From the NCBI RefSeq assembly GCF_002234675.1, contig NC_019878.2, positions 4,280,688 to 4,344,687 of the forward strand: DNA of 64,000 nucleotides. Reading direction: 5' to 3'. Under the pieces are notes generated by a model. It made no database searches and had not been told where the DNA came from. It was given only the letters and a program-made list of their open reading frames with translations. The translations under genes and the position numbers were made by a program. Origin of the DNA: Oryzias latipes (taxonomy: Eukaryota; Chordata; Actinopteri; Beloniformes; Adrianichthyidae). Of the stretch, positions 34,801 through 46,610 are shown piece after piece. Every line of letters starts with the position of its first letter. Positions within the stretch are counted from its first letter, which is position 1.

Positions 34801-37800
34801 GTTTAAAGTCTCACTCCGATCATCATATGATCTAATTTCAAAGTGCTCCCAGTGGTCTTTTAATCATGATTAGGCCGTTTTTAGCCAAAATCAAAAAATA
34901 TGTTTTCTTCTAGGACATAGTTTCTGTAGAGCGGCATTAGTTAATTAGAAATTCACCTCCGAGTTGTGGACAGGACTGCTAAGTAATCCTGATCCCTCTT
35001 CCCATCATCCCTTTGTTTACACTCTCTCTTGCTAGTTCATAGCCCAGGAAAACATTGCTATAGCAGCAAAAGTGGCGAGCACTTTCAAAGCCATCCAGCC
35101 GTACAGTTTAGATCCAGATTAAAGTTCAGATGAGGAAAACAAAGACGTTCATGGATCTATTTATCAGCAAGTGGAAGCATCAGAACGGAGCAGAGCAGGG
35201 TTCGGGTGTGGGGGTGGCTGGGCGCTCCCCCTCCTTCTTTTCACATTCCACCATCCATTTTAGAAGAACATAAACATTCACCTGAGCACAGGTGTTAGCT
35301 CACCTTTGCACTAATAGTTTGCAAGATTGAATGAATGAAAGATTTCACACTAGTTGGTTTAAAGGCATAGGTATGCGTGTGTGAACACTATCTGTTTTGT
35401 GTACATGTTGACATGTGGACATTTTTGCAGCTAGCAGGGGCCTGTTTCAGAAAGGAGGTTCAACCAACTCTGAGGTTGAACTTGAACTCTGAGTTGGTCA
35501 ATCGGGAGATTAACAACTCTGAGTTTTCTGTTTCAGAGAAGCTGATCCGAGTTAGATCAATCAACTCTGAGTGGACTGATTCGGAGGTGAGCGTGCGCAC
35601 CGCGACTATAAGAAGCCATTATCAATGGAGTGCAGATATCACGAGTCACCATGGCAACCGTGAAAAAAAGAGGTCTGCGTATTTTTCGCCAGCTGAACTT
35701 GACGTGCTGCTGCAGAGTTACAGTGAATATGAGCACATATTATTCCAGAAGAAAAGCAACACCGCTGCATCTGCAAAACAGAGACAGTTAGCGTGGGAAA
35801 ACATAGCTGCTCAAGTTAATGCCTAAGTTTGCATTTAAATCATTGTTATGAAATATTGACTGTAATAACTTTTTAAATGGCGTAAGGAGTGAAATAAAAA
35901 ATGGCGATATTAAGGTGTACTTTTGAAGTGTTATTCCTGGTGTAAATGCATGAAATGCTGCATAGTGTACAGAACCAATCTGGGGGAAAAATGCATTTAA
36001 CGTCGGTAATGTTTAGAGAACTTTTTTGTTAACCTTCCCCTCTTGCAAACGTTGGTCAGTTTAATATTAATACATGCAATTGTGTTTTTAAAAGTGAGCT
36101 TTTGTCTACTGTTGAACCTTTCGCTGCGCGAAGGCTTCTCCTTTCTTTTCTCTCTTCTTTCCGACAGTGGTCAGAAGCGCAGGGGAGATTTCCTTCAGGG
36201 AATTCTCCTTCGGGGTTCACTTCCCGTTCGAAACCCTCAACCTCCAGAGCGGATTAAGAATGACTCCAAAACAGTTATTCTGGGAATGACACCTTCTCTT
36301 TATTTAAGTGCTCCGTCCTCCGAACACACAATATATTCCCCGCACACACCTCTGCTCCGTGCTCACCCCCCCCCCCCCATCTGCACCTGCAATCACCCCT
36401 CCCTTTGTCTCTCGTGGCTCGCACCCCGCTCAGCACACACACACTGCAACACTACCCTTGTATTGATCAAGGGGTATAGGTTTATACGGGATTAAGAAAG
36501 TAAGCAGTGCTAGCAAATTGTGTTTCCATAAAATAATTGTTACATTAATCTAATTCAAAGTCCCTGATTTCATTTTCACGTAGATGCAATCCTGCAGGAA
36601 TTAAAATAACATGGCAGCAGTTAAAAGTGAAAAAGAAATCGAGTCTTCTCAAAATCCTCGTACGAGGTAAATGTAATTCTCTACGAATTAATGCAGCCTC
36701 TTCGTCTATTGGGTCCTCCAAAAAAGGACAAGCCATTCTTGTCACTTAGACCGTCTCTGTGTGACGGAAATGTGGGCAATGAAGGTTAAAGCGAAAAATA
36801 CGTCGTTCGTCTTTAAAAAGGGGAGGGGACCAGCAGAAACTTCGAGTTTGGAGAATAAAACCTGCTCCCGACCAGGTTAGGTTCACAGCATAAGTAACCA
36901 TGGATACGGACTCCGAGTAGAAGTTACCTCTCTTTCAGAAACGGGTTTGACTTACTCTGCTTTCTCTGGTTTAACAAACCTCCCATTCTGAAACGGAAAA
37001 CCCAGGGTTTCCCTGATTTCAGGGTTAATGCTCTCAGAGTTTACACTTAACCTCCTTTCTGAAACAGGCCCCAGGTGTGTTGATAACATTTGAGTGTGTG
37101 TGGGGACAGGCCCCGCCCTTTTTGTACTACATTTGAACCTTACCGTAATGATAAACAACCAGTAAACTTGTTGCTTTATGATGCTTCATGGTCTTATCCG
37201 TCCCCCCTTCCCACTATCACCCTCCTACCCCCCCCCCCCCCCCCCCTCTAACATCCCTCTCTCTTCTTCCCTTCTTTCCTTTTCCGTCCGGTCCAACACC
37301 AAAGATTTTCAAACATGATTGAAATTAATAAAGTTTGGCCTCAATTACAAAAGGGGGTTTGTTCAGTCACACCTTTGGTTTGTCTGAAGATTAATAACCC
37401 CTCTTGTTAAAGCAAAATATGTCCAACACAAGAGGCCCTCAGCTCTCATCTGTCTGCCCAGCTGTTGGACAGGACAAGTTTTAAAAAAATAAAATAAAAA
37501 AGTAACTTAAAAAAAGTAGGTTTCTTTTGCAGGTAAACAAACTATTGGTTTGTAAAGATGTTTTTTTTTTACCAAACCCTTAAAAGTAGCTTTCTACCAA
37601 AGCTTTTTTGTTAAACTGTTTTCTCTCTGATGCACAAACACATTGTTATATTTCTTGTGAAACCTCTGAATCTAGGAGATTGTAAGACCTTTTTATTAGG
37701 GGCTTATTTTAGATTTTAAGAGGCTAACATTAAACCAACATTCTGACATAAGCTTCTTAGGTCAAACTCTCACCCAGCTCTGAATGTGTTGGTTTACGCA

Positions 37801-39257
37801 GAAACAACTAGTTGTTTAATTTATGCAGCAAAGTTTGAAAAGCAAGAGGATCAACTGTTTATTTTAGATTAGAAGTTCATCATGAGGTGCTTCAGCCAAT
37901 ATCCCAGGATAATCTGAAGTAATTGAGAATTGAACTTGAACTTCCCAAAATAGAATATTAAAATAATCATAACGTTCAGAACTCAGAAAGTGTAGTTTAT
38001 GAAAAAATATCACTTCAAATACTATTTGAGGTCCTTTAAAGTCCCACTGATCATCTTTTGATCCAAGTGGTGTCACCCAGTTTACAGCTCCTCACAACCC
38101 TCACAACGAGGAAAACAGAGACATTAATAGATCTAGTCGGAGTGTACTTTCTTATGTGAACATGTGCTTCTGTGTTTAACGGAGTAGTTTTTTTCTTGTA
38201 TCTACACATTGCATCAGACAGTGTTGACATACGACTTCTTTTTGTCACCAATGCCCCCCACCCTCCCCATTCGTAACCCATCTTAAGTAAGGCAGTGCAT
38301 TTATTACTGCAGCCTCATTCAACTATGAACTGTGTATGTGTATTTGTTTTATAAAATAATTTCGTGTGTCAGTGTAAATGCTGTGCATATGACAATAAAT
38401 GAATTCTGATTCTGAAAGTGGATGCACGTGAACAGAGCAGAGCAGGGAGCTTGTAGCCCATCCAGAATTTTTTCTACATTACAAACATGCATCTTTTTCA
38501 AATGGCAATTCTTGACTGCTCCTGATTCACAAGGATCTGAATGAAGAATATTTAAAAATGTTCAATTAAGTTTACTTTTATTTATTTATTAAATATCCTC
38601 AATGAGAAAAATGCCACAAGAACAAGTTAAAAACACAATTCATTGGATCTTTCAAAGCTTCCATCTTGTTAATCACATGTTCAGATTGATCCCATGCTCA
38701 CACACGTGATGTAAAACAAATGGATTTAGAGAGTGGTAGGCTCTTCTGAAGCAGAGCTTCATCATCATGTGGGGGTTTGCTGCCTGATCTGAAAGCTTTC
38801 ATTAAAATCATGTCAAGCTTCTTCCCTCAGATTGGAAACATCTCCTGCTGCTACTGCTGCTGCTCAGGACGAATTCAGTCTGAAGCCGAACTGATCCGGA
38901 CTTTGCATTTGGGTTCAGATGGTCAAAGTTTTCTTCAAATCCTTTCATAGACTTTGATTCAGTTTGTTTTCCTCATTTTCCGTTTTAGGTTGAGCTTCAT
39001 TCGAAATAAAATATAATATCACATATTCATTTTTTTTACTAAATGTTTTGCTGAAATTTGAATATTAACATGACATATTGGAGATTCTCTAAATCTGTCC
39101 TCACGGACACGCGAGGTGCCGCGAACAGGTGACCTGACTGACGCACTGAGTCCAAACCCTCCGCGCGCGCAAACTCGGAGCAGACTCACCTGAGCAGAGA
39201 ATCCGGCAGCAGCGTTTTAGCGTAACTGACTCCGGACTGGATGGAGAGCGGCGCCAT
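31821..39257 (-). CDS. CIDE-family protein (lipid-droplet fusion factor), 5 exons
   Basis: Exons 39257-39190, 34475-34337, 34264-34109, 33683-33520 and 31929-31821, all with GT-AG borders and continuous frame, give 211 residues. Human family members are ~220-240. Exons 2-3 code the CIDE-N domain (RRRGLLASSLDELLEQ, then VLEEDGTVVDSEEFFQSL and LMVLDKGELW). Exon 4 gives the CIDE-C core (KGIAKLTIDVYKVHPKELL, ATLYEIYTLSYDLKCT). The last exon supplies the hydrophobic/amphipathic end (SVLRCVTCLTRLTGQLLL) and stops after DDSCMD. CIDE proteins sit on lipid droplets and the ER, promote droplet fusion or lipoprotein lipidation, and were first described as DFF45-like apoptosis effectors. Whether it is cidea, cideb or cidec is unresolved: EEDGTVVDSEEFF looks CIDEA-like, the N-terminal DSLLRSV CIDEB-like. 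The 4.7 kb intron 1 contains a Harbinger element. Confidence 0.9.
32283..33519. other. CIDE intron 4, nothing else recognised
   Basis: AT-rich with C-rich run at 32765-32790. A TTTTCCTCAG acceptor at 33385 followed by a short open frame (33384-33342) was considered and set aside. Confidence 0.4.
34790..35260. repeat. Fish interspersed repeat, related to 45420-45790
   Basis: Shares AAAGACGTTCATGGATCTAT, GGAGCAGAGCAGG-type words and CATCCCTTTGTTTACACT with the inverted 45420-45790 copy and with 38420-38460. It lies in CIDE intron 1. Confidence 0.5.
35651..35826 (+). pseudogene. Harbinger Myb/SANT-like protein, frameshifted
   Basis: The natural start is probably ATG at 35651 (MATVKKRG), but one base lost or gained in the following A run puts it out of frame with the conserved part. 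That part (YFSPAELDVLLQSYSEYEHI, then KSNTAASAKQRQLAWENIAA) ends at TAA 35824-35826. This is the start of the trihelix/Myb DNA-binding protein of Harbinger elements, about 55 residues, so truncated. Confidence 0.75.
36545..36736 (-). pseudogene. Harbinger transposase N-terminus, truncated
   Basis: Minus-strand MACPFLEDPIDEEAALIRRE matches the start of fish HARBI1-like transposases. After ILRR the similarity ends and a stop follows. The DDE core is missing. Confidence 0.7.
37860..38420. repeat. Diverged fish repeat, LINE/SINE-like tail
   Basis: Ends GACAATAAATGAATTCTGAT, a tail type common to fish retroposons, after TGCATATGACAATAAATG. The preceding part (37860-38110) shares short words with 34790-35260. 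Confidence 0.4.
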
Positions 39258-41073
39258 GCTCGCGCCAGTCAACAAAGAGGAGGAGGAGGAGAGATGAAGG
39301 TCCGAAGGCACGCCAGCACTTTATGTAAAACGGCGGCTTGTCATTGGACAGAGAACCAATCAACCTCATGCGCATGCGTCAGGTTAACCTTCAGCAGATG
39401 ACTCATGCCTGAAGATAAAGATGAATTGAGCTCCAAGAAGAAGAAAAAGATTCCTAATCTGAAACACACAGTTGTACCTCAGCCAGCAGCTTCCAACCCT
39501 TTACTCCAGCCTGTTTCAAACAGAAACTGCAGCTTCTTAAGAGGATTAATCAGACAGGAAACAAAGAGCTCTCTCATGGAGGTTTTCTTTTTACCAGTCT
39601 GCCCTCAGAGTGAAAATGTTTGACCTTCTTCAGATGATAAGACCAAACATGGTGTCCAACGTGCTGAAGTTTGAGTTCTGGGTAAAGAGGACTGAGCCTT
39701 TCTCTAATCACCCACAAAGACCTGCTGTTTCACCTATGACCATTTTTTTCTTTTTAAACAAATGCAGCAAATATTTAAAAGAAAGAAGGGAAAGAAGATC
39801 TGCAGTGAAATATTTCTGCAGTCAGAAACCTTTGGATCTATTTGTCTGACATCAGGATGGAGCAGAATGTGGCTTTACTTATTCAATTTACTTTAGTTAC
39901 TGACGACTTACAGTCCATCTGTTCCTTCCGTTCACTGAACTCAAGCATCACACAAATCTATCTTGAAGGACCAAAGTTTTGAAGGTTTCAGGTGAAACAA
40001 ACAGCCAGAGGAGCCAGGACTTGTAGATCATGAACCTTGTGTGATCATTGTGCCGTTTACATGGAATTCTTTAGTGATTTGTGCGCCAATAAAGTAATTT
40101 TAACGTGATATGTGCGCCGTAGACGTGATATAAAAGTTATACATGCGTGAAAAGTCTGTTAGACATACGTGGAATGGTCGTGCAAAGCCACAAAATTGCA
40201 TATACATCTCACAAAAATCACACACAATTGCGTAAGAATAATTGCGTGTAAACTATGCAAAATACACGTAAACTGTGTAATTTTCAACAAACTAAAAATT
40301 TTGAACAGCTCAAAACCAAATTCCCACACAGACCTGTCGTCCAAAACTCTCAACGGTTCTGTACTGAGTTTGACCTTTCTAACCTTTATCATAACCACAA
40401 CACACGGGAATGCACCTGTGTCTCTGAAGGACCACAGCTGACATTTTTAATCATCTATTAGACATGAGGAGCAGATCATTTGCTGTTCAACTAAACTTGT
40501 TAGTTCTGAGAGGGTTTTATAACTTACTGAGTCTGTTAATTAGATTTGGGATTTCATTACTGCTGCAGGCTATTAAAGTTTGACATTGTGTTTATTTATT
40601 TTTTGACAATCAGTTCAACTTTTGACCTATTCCTTTTCTTCCTGTGTGAGAAGTTTTTTTTGTTAATTTCTTTTAAGATTTTTAACATTTTTAGACTTGA
40701 TTTTATCTTTATTTTTTTGTTTGTTGATGTGGGCGTAGGTGTGTATAAATTTTGCAACATTATTTTTAACCATTGACTATATAGTCACACTTTTAATGCA
40801 CTTTGAGCTGCATACAGTGCTGTATAAATAAAGATTGATTTATCCTTTTAATACCAAGTCTAATTCGTTTCAGTTTTTACAACAACTTTCGAATATTCTG
40901 GATTTATAAGTTATGTATCTGTTCAGACAGGAACTATTATTGTTTTGTTTCCGGGGAACATTTTACGCAGACGGACCTAACCAAGACAGAGCGCTTTAAT
41001 GGTTTCCCGCCTGCGTTTGATGCGCAGAAGCTGTGTTTAGCAGAAAACCTCAGTATTTGGTCTCAGAGTCCAG
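39258..41073. promoter_or_regulatory. CIDE - hus1 divergent intergenic region
   Basis: 1.8 kb between the two start codons, transcribed outward in both directions. It holds the MITE fragment at 40020-40425 and a retroposon tail ending AAATAAAGATTGATTT (~40840). No TATA box or CpG-dense island assigned. Confidence 0.45.
40020..40425. repeat. GTCACACA-family MITE fragment (internal part)
   Basis: Aligns with 53525-53845 (CGTGAAAAGTC, AAAGCCACAAAATTGC, AAACTCTCAACGG) and, inverted, with 49800-50160. Termini are missing. Located between the CIDE and hus1 promoters. Confidence 0.65.
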
Positions 41074-44000
41074 ATGAAGTTTCGGGGGAAGATCGTGGAC
41101 GTGGCGTGTCTGAACCACTTCACCCGTGAGTCACTTCAAACAGCAAAAAAAAAAAAAAAAAAAAACTACCGAAAACTGAGAGCCGACGATGTCACATTCA
41201 GTTATCTACGAGCCACTTTCATTCACATTATAAATTTCGTATGTGTAAAAATTCACTTCAATCTGATCAGCAAATAAATCTAATATGATTCTCTTAAATG
41301 ACGACTTTGAAAAACTTAAAACGTTTGTCGTGTCGCGTTGCATGTTGGGAATAGGAGTTCTGTAAATATATTTTTAAAGGGCTTTTAACCTCAGGTGTGC
41401 ATTTCTGTTGTTTCTGTACCTGAAATGTATGAGTAAGCCCTTCAATTATGTTCAATTAAATTATTTTTGACGAACATTTTAAAATATTTTAACATTTAAT
41501 TGATAATGTGACCAATAATAGCAACCAGAGACTGACTTTAGAAACTAGTAGTTTGAAACAAACGAAAATGTATTAAAAGAGAAAACTGCAGTTGGCTTAA
41601 ACAACCTGACTTCACTTATCTGGTAAACCCAGTGAGTGCAGATATAAAAAAATACTAAATAAACATAAATAAATGTGCCTGTTTTGAGGAGAAATGTGTT
41701 AATCTGCCGTATTATTATCGAATAATTGGTGTTATTTGGTAAAGGAAATCTCATTTTGCTGTCCAACTGTTGACTGAAAACATCCAGTAACAGGGCTCCA
41801 GATTAACTTTTTTCACTAGGAGCACTGTTGCCCCCAACTGAAAATTTTAGGGCCACAACCAGAAAATTTAGGGGCGCATATTGTAAATCAACATGCTAAC
41901 CAAATCTATTAATTTCCACTGTATTACTAATAAATACTTTTATAATAGATGCCGAAATTACAACGTGCTGTTTCAAATTCAGTGTCATATTTTATTCTGC
42001 ACTTTTGAAGATGCAACAAGGTAAACTGACAGCACCATCGCTGTCATGACAGTACAAATAGTAAACAAAATACCATACATTAAAAAAAAGTTTTTAGTAA
42101 CAAGTGAATACCGTAGTAACCTTTCGGTCATTTCACAGTTTCAAACAATACTTAAATGTATGTAAACATTAGGGGATGGAAATTCATGTTGGCGACACCA
42201 AATAGGTGCAGCCAAGATGCACAATAATTTGAGATCACCCAGATGGACGCAACGCTGCACAGATCACCTGGTGTGAGACATATTTTTGTTTTTCCTCAAC
42301 ATCACCTGTCAATCAAAACAAAAATATCACCAGAAAGGGGCGGAAGCAAGACCTCAACCTGAGCGAACGCAGCTAGAAATTTAGCACTGAACTGACTGAA
42401 AGCTGCCCTACAGACTACAAAACGATGCATTATGGGACATGCTTCCTGATGGGTTTTTTGTAGTTCACTGATCAATTAAAATAATTTAAAATACCAACTG
42501 ATTAAAAAAAGCTACATACATTCCAAAACATTAAAATAATTATAAAAGATGTAATATCACAGATCATACTTAAGGGGAGAGGCATGTTAAAACTAAATTG
42601 AATGTTAAGGACTACAACTTCCTGCTCTCCTTCAGTCTCGCTGCAGCTTCGCCTTCATGCCCCCCCCCCCCCCCCCCCCCCCCAGGGCGCTGGTTTATCG
42701 TAAACCCGACTATTGTTGCATTTTCCACACGTGTTTTAAGTGCGTCTAAGACTAAATCGTCTCATTGTTTATTTCATTGCTCATTTCATTGATCATTGAC
42801 GTGCCCCTTCCACGTTTAATGTATAAAAAATACGGAGGGTGGGGGAGGCAAATTTACTGGTAGATATCTAGCACATGCTAGATGTAAAATTCAGTCGCAC
42901 ACTCTCAAATTTTGGTCGCAAAATGCAACCAAATGGTCGCAGTCTGGAGCCCTGAGTAACAGGAAATGGTGAACATGTGGAGTAAACGGGTTCAGTGTGT
43001 GCTCAGGACTGACAGTGGTTGCTAACTTCCTCCAGGAGTCGTCACCACCATCTCCAAGCTGACCAAGACGTGCGTGCTGCGGCTCAACCCGGACAACCTT
43101 TTCTTTGTCCTGTCAGGGAAAGTGGCCAATGGAGGAGTCAGCATGTGGTGTGAGCTGTCACAGGTGAGCAACGCCACCTTTTGGTTTGGATTTGGCATTG
43201 CAGGAAGAATATTTTAAGCAATTTTAAACCTACTGCAGGCTAACTTCTTCGACGAGTACCAGATGGAGGGCGTTTCTCCAGAGAACAATGAGATTTGTCT
43301 GGAGTTGGCTCCAGAGAACCTGTCCAGAGCCCTGAAGACGATCCAGAATGCCAAATCTGTTAAAGTCAAACTTACCAAGAAGCATTGCCCCTGTCTGACT
43401 GTCTGCGCCGAGCTGGTAAGTCCTGCTCTGAGCACTTGACCCCTCAGCTTAGGAGAAACTGTCTTCAGGGAAGATCTGTGATTTTCATAAAAGCTTACTA
43501 ACAATCTCCCAGTCTCAGGGTTCAGGTTGGTTCTTCTGGGTTTAGATAATTTTACGGTATAGATGATCTCGGTTCTCATAATCATGATATCCCATTGGGT
43601 TTATTTGAAGCTTTGAGCAACACCTGCTGTCCACACTTGTGAGCATTCTGTTCTCTGTTTTGGCCCGGATCTTGGCGTTTGGGCCGCTCATCAGAACCGT
43701 GACTGGCTGACGTGGATCAGTGGGATGTGAGCTAGCTGCTACCTTGAGCTGCATTCACACCAAACATCTTTTCACGCAGCGACGGAGCAGTTTCAAATCA
43801 ATTCAATTCAATTCAATTCAATTTTATTTGTATAGCCCAAATTCACAACAACAGTCGTCTCAGTGGGCTTCGTACCGGTAATTGTAAGGTAAACATACAA
43901 TAGAAAAGGATCATAAGGGCATAGAATTCAATAGGATAATACTAGACTTTAACCAAACAGACTAAGCTAAACTGGCATCCCTGTCCTTAGACCCCCCTTG

Positions 44001-46610
44001 GCGGTAAGGAAAAACTCCTTAAATAAACAGATTCCGGAAAAAACAAATAAACCTCAGGGGTGCCCACATGAAGGAGGGATCCTCCCCCAGGACAGACAGG
44101 CAATGTACCAGAACTCTTAGAGAGAATTAGCTTATCTCACTCTTCAACTACAAGTTTACATAGTCCAGTAAATGATCTTCATCCAGATAAAGTTGGGGAA
44201 TGGCTGGGAGCGCGAGACGAGCGGAGGCAGGATCCACAGCTTGGTGTAGGAGCAGTAGTAGAGGCAAGCCAGAGACGAGGTACACGGCCAGGTACAGGAG
44301 CATGGGTGAGCCAACTGGAATCTGGAAGCGAGGGACAGTACATGAATGGCACTGCACCAAACATTGGCATGGAAAAACTAAATGATGAATAAATGATCAA
44401 GAATACGGGAGAAGAGAAGTAGATGAGAAAAGAGGACAGAACCCCAGTGCACCATAGTTTCCCCAGCTTCAAACTTCTAGCAGCCTAGTAACAACTTTCA
44501 ATGTCAAGTCTAAGTGCAGACGCATTGAGAGGCCTGCGGAGCGATTTGAGCCGTGTCTGCAGCTCCTGCAGTGGATGGTGAAGCTCACCGTGCTGGGAGA
44601 GTCCCTGAATGATCTCATGGAGACGTGATTTCTGATGCTTTTGTAGAGCTCTCTAAAATGAATCAACCTGATCCCTCTGGACGCGTATTTGCCGCACAAA
44701 TTGCGTTCGGTGTGAACGCAGCATTAGTCTTCCTATTAGTTTTTTTGGTGGGCTCGCTCAGATCTCACAGATAGGTGTTCATCTTCAGATCTTTGTACTT
44801 TATCTGTTTCTTCTCCTCGCTTTGTCCCATGCAGCCCACTCTGTCTAGCATCAGCAGGGTGGTCACTCATGATGTTCCCGTGGACGTGATCCCCAAAAGA
44901 CTCTGGCACGAGTTTAAGGAACCAAGTGTGCCGGACTATGATGTGAGAACCCCGTTTGTTTGCTTCAAAGTTTCCTTCTGCTCAAAGTCGTGATGTAAAT
45001 AAAGAAAGTCCTCCCACAGGTCAGCATCTACCTGCCGCCTCTGAAGACCATAAAGAACGTAGTGGACAGAATGAAGAACCTCTCCAACTTTCTGGTAGGA
45101 TTCAGCGTTCTCATTACGATGAATCTAAAATATTCATTTAGGATCTATCCATGGTGATGCTTCCTCTGACTTAAGACAAAGACATGAGCAGGCTCGGTTC
45201 TGGTTTGATCCATAACTGGTGTCCTTTGACAAATCATTAGATTTGGCTGGTATGAAAGCTCTCCATGGATTAGACAGGAGAACTCTGTCACTGCAGGTAA
45301 AGACCCACTGCCATGTAAACACTGGTTTTGGAGTTTTTAACATGTTCTTATGGGGTTTTTCTTTTGGTAGACGACATGTACAAAGACAATTAGGATCAGA
45401 ATAGCATTTCTGAGTATTTCTTTATTCAAATTGTTGTGAATCAGGAGCAGAGGAATAACTGCAGTTGGAAAAAGATCATATTTGTGACGTAGAAAATCTG
45501 CTGCTCCATTCTGATGCATAGATCCATGAATGTTTTTGTTTGTTCTCGTCTCAGCTGGAATCTGGATCTGAACTGGACTGCTCCAAATAGTTCTGAGGTG
45601 TGAGGGGCTGTAAGCTAGCAGGACAAAGTGTAAACAGAAGGGTGACCAGGGATCAGACAAACAGTCCTGCCCACAACTCAGCAGCACAACTTCTGCCCAC
45701 TGCCGCTTTGCAGAAACTGTCCCAGAAATGACATAAATGAGGCCGAGGACTAGCAGGACCTGCCTTTTCATTCGTGCTCCTCCTTGTCAGAGCTTTTTTC
45801 TCAAAATGAACGTTTTGTTGTTATTTTCAGTTCTGCTTCAGCCTTGGTTCTCTTCTTAGCAAAATGGGGTGGAGCCAAAGTGTTTTTATTTGGAGCTGTT
45901 GCACAGTTCCATAATGGTTGATAGGTGTTGTTTTCTTCAGACCAAGCAGGAAGTGAAAATGTTTTTCCTCTGACGGCCTCTGAATGAAAACACCTGGAAC
46001 GGATGTTTGTTAGGCTCCTCCTCTGGCGTCCAGCTGGATCATGTGACTGAAGTCAATCCCTGTTGATGACTGTGTCAACTTGCCAGCTTCATCTTCTGGA
46101 GATAGTTTCAGCTCTCATTTGCGTTTCAGGTAATTGAGGCCAACATGAACGGAGAGATGAACCTGAAGATCGAGACCGACCTGGTTTCTGTCACCACCTA
46201 CTTCAAAGATTTAGGAAACCCTCCTTGGGGTAAAAGCGGTTTAAGCGTTGACCACATTTATGTTTCTCATCTGAGGGGGGAGTCGCTGATGACTTTATGC
46301 GACCCTGCAGGCGATGGCGCCTCTCAGGACGGCGGCCCAACCCAGAGCAGGGACCCGGACAGCATGGCTGAGGCCCGGGTGGACGTCAGGAAGCTACAGC
46401 AGTTCCTGGTGGGACAGCAGGTCAACCCCAGCAAGTCCATGTGCAGTGAGTTCATCTGCACGTCTTCAACGTCTGTTACAAAGGTTTCTCCTAAAGCTGG
46501 GGGTGCTTGTCCGTCCCTCCATCCCAGATATCGTCCATCAGAGTGTCCTCCACCTGATTCTGCTGCATGAAGACGTGTCCCTGCAGTATTTCATCCCCGC
46601 CGTGGCGTAG
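41074..46610 (+). CDS. hus1: HUS1 checkpoint clamp component, complete
   Basis: Eight exons: 41074-41125, 43036-43163, 43239-43415, 44835-44942, 45020-45094, 46130-46229, 46311-46445, 46528-46610. All have GT-AG borders and open phase, giving 285 residues (human 280). It starts [18 protein letters not shown] and contains [73 protein letters not shown] and [12 protein letters not shown]. It ends [19 protein letters not shown]1 is one subunit of the PCNA-like RAD9-RAD1-HUS1 ring loaded at damaged DNA to activate ATR-CHK1 signalling in the nucleus. Conservation runs over the whole length with no defect seen. Introns 1 and 3 host transposons. A possible poly(A) signal ATTAAA lies near 46956. Confidence 0.97.
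41791..42954. mobile_element. hAT-type DNA transposon derivative in hus1 intron 1
   Basis: Termini CAGGGCTCCAGA and TCTGGAGCCCTG are inverted repeats. Both sides carry AGTAA (41786-41790, 42955-42959), an apparent 5 bp target duplication. Sub-terminal GGTCGCA-type words (TTTGGTCGCAAAATGC) are typical of this fish family. No transposase ORF. A long C run sits at 42660-42682. Confidence 0.82.
43748..44727. mobile_element. MITE with nested retroposon in hus1 intron 3
   Basis: Outer ends GCTGCATTCACACCAAAC and GTTCGGTGTGAACGCAGC are inverted repeats of a common fish MITE. Inside, from a run of CAATTCAATTCAATT (43797) to ~44480, sits a different repeat with TTTATTTGTATAGCCCAAAT and CCTTAGACCCCCCTTGG. 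Neither part codes for protein. Confidence 0.72.
45420..45800. repeat. Fish interspersed repeat in hus1 intron 5
   Basis: Reverse complement resembles 34900-35210 (GATCCATGAATGTTTTTGTT, GTGTAAACAGAAGGGTGACC). No terminal structure found. Confidence 0.5.

Larger units (their letters stand above)
35438..37071. mobile_element. PIF/Harbinger element, 1,634 bp, in CIDE intron 1
   Basis: Terminal inverted repeats of at least 23 bp starting GGGCCTGTTTCAGAAAGGAG, flanked by a 3 bp duplication CAG (35435-35437, 37072-37074). Plus strand holds a Myb-like ORF and minus strand the N-terminus of a Harbinger transposase, the usual two-gene layout, but both are cut short. Defective, could be moved only in trans. 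Confidence 0.9.

Noticed and set aside
44179-44472. ORFs in hus1 intron 3
   Set aside because: Inside a nested repeat, no splice support.
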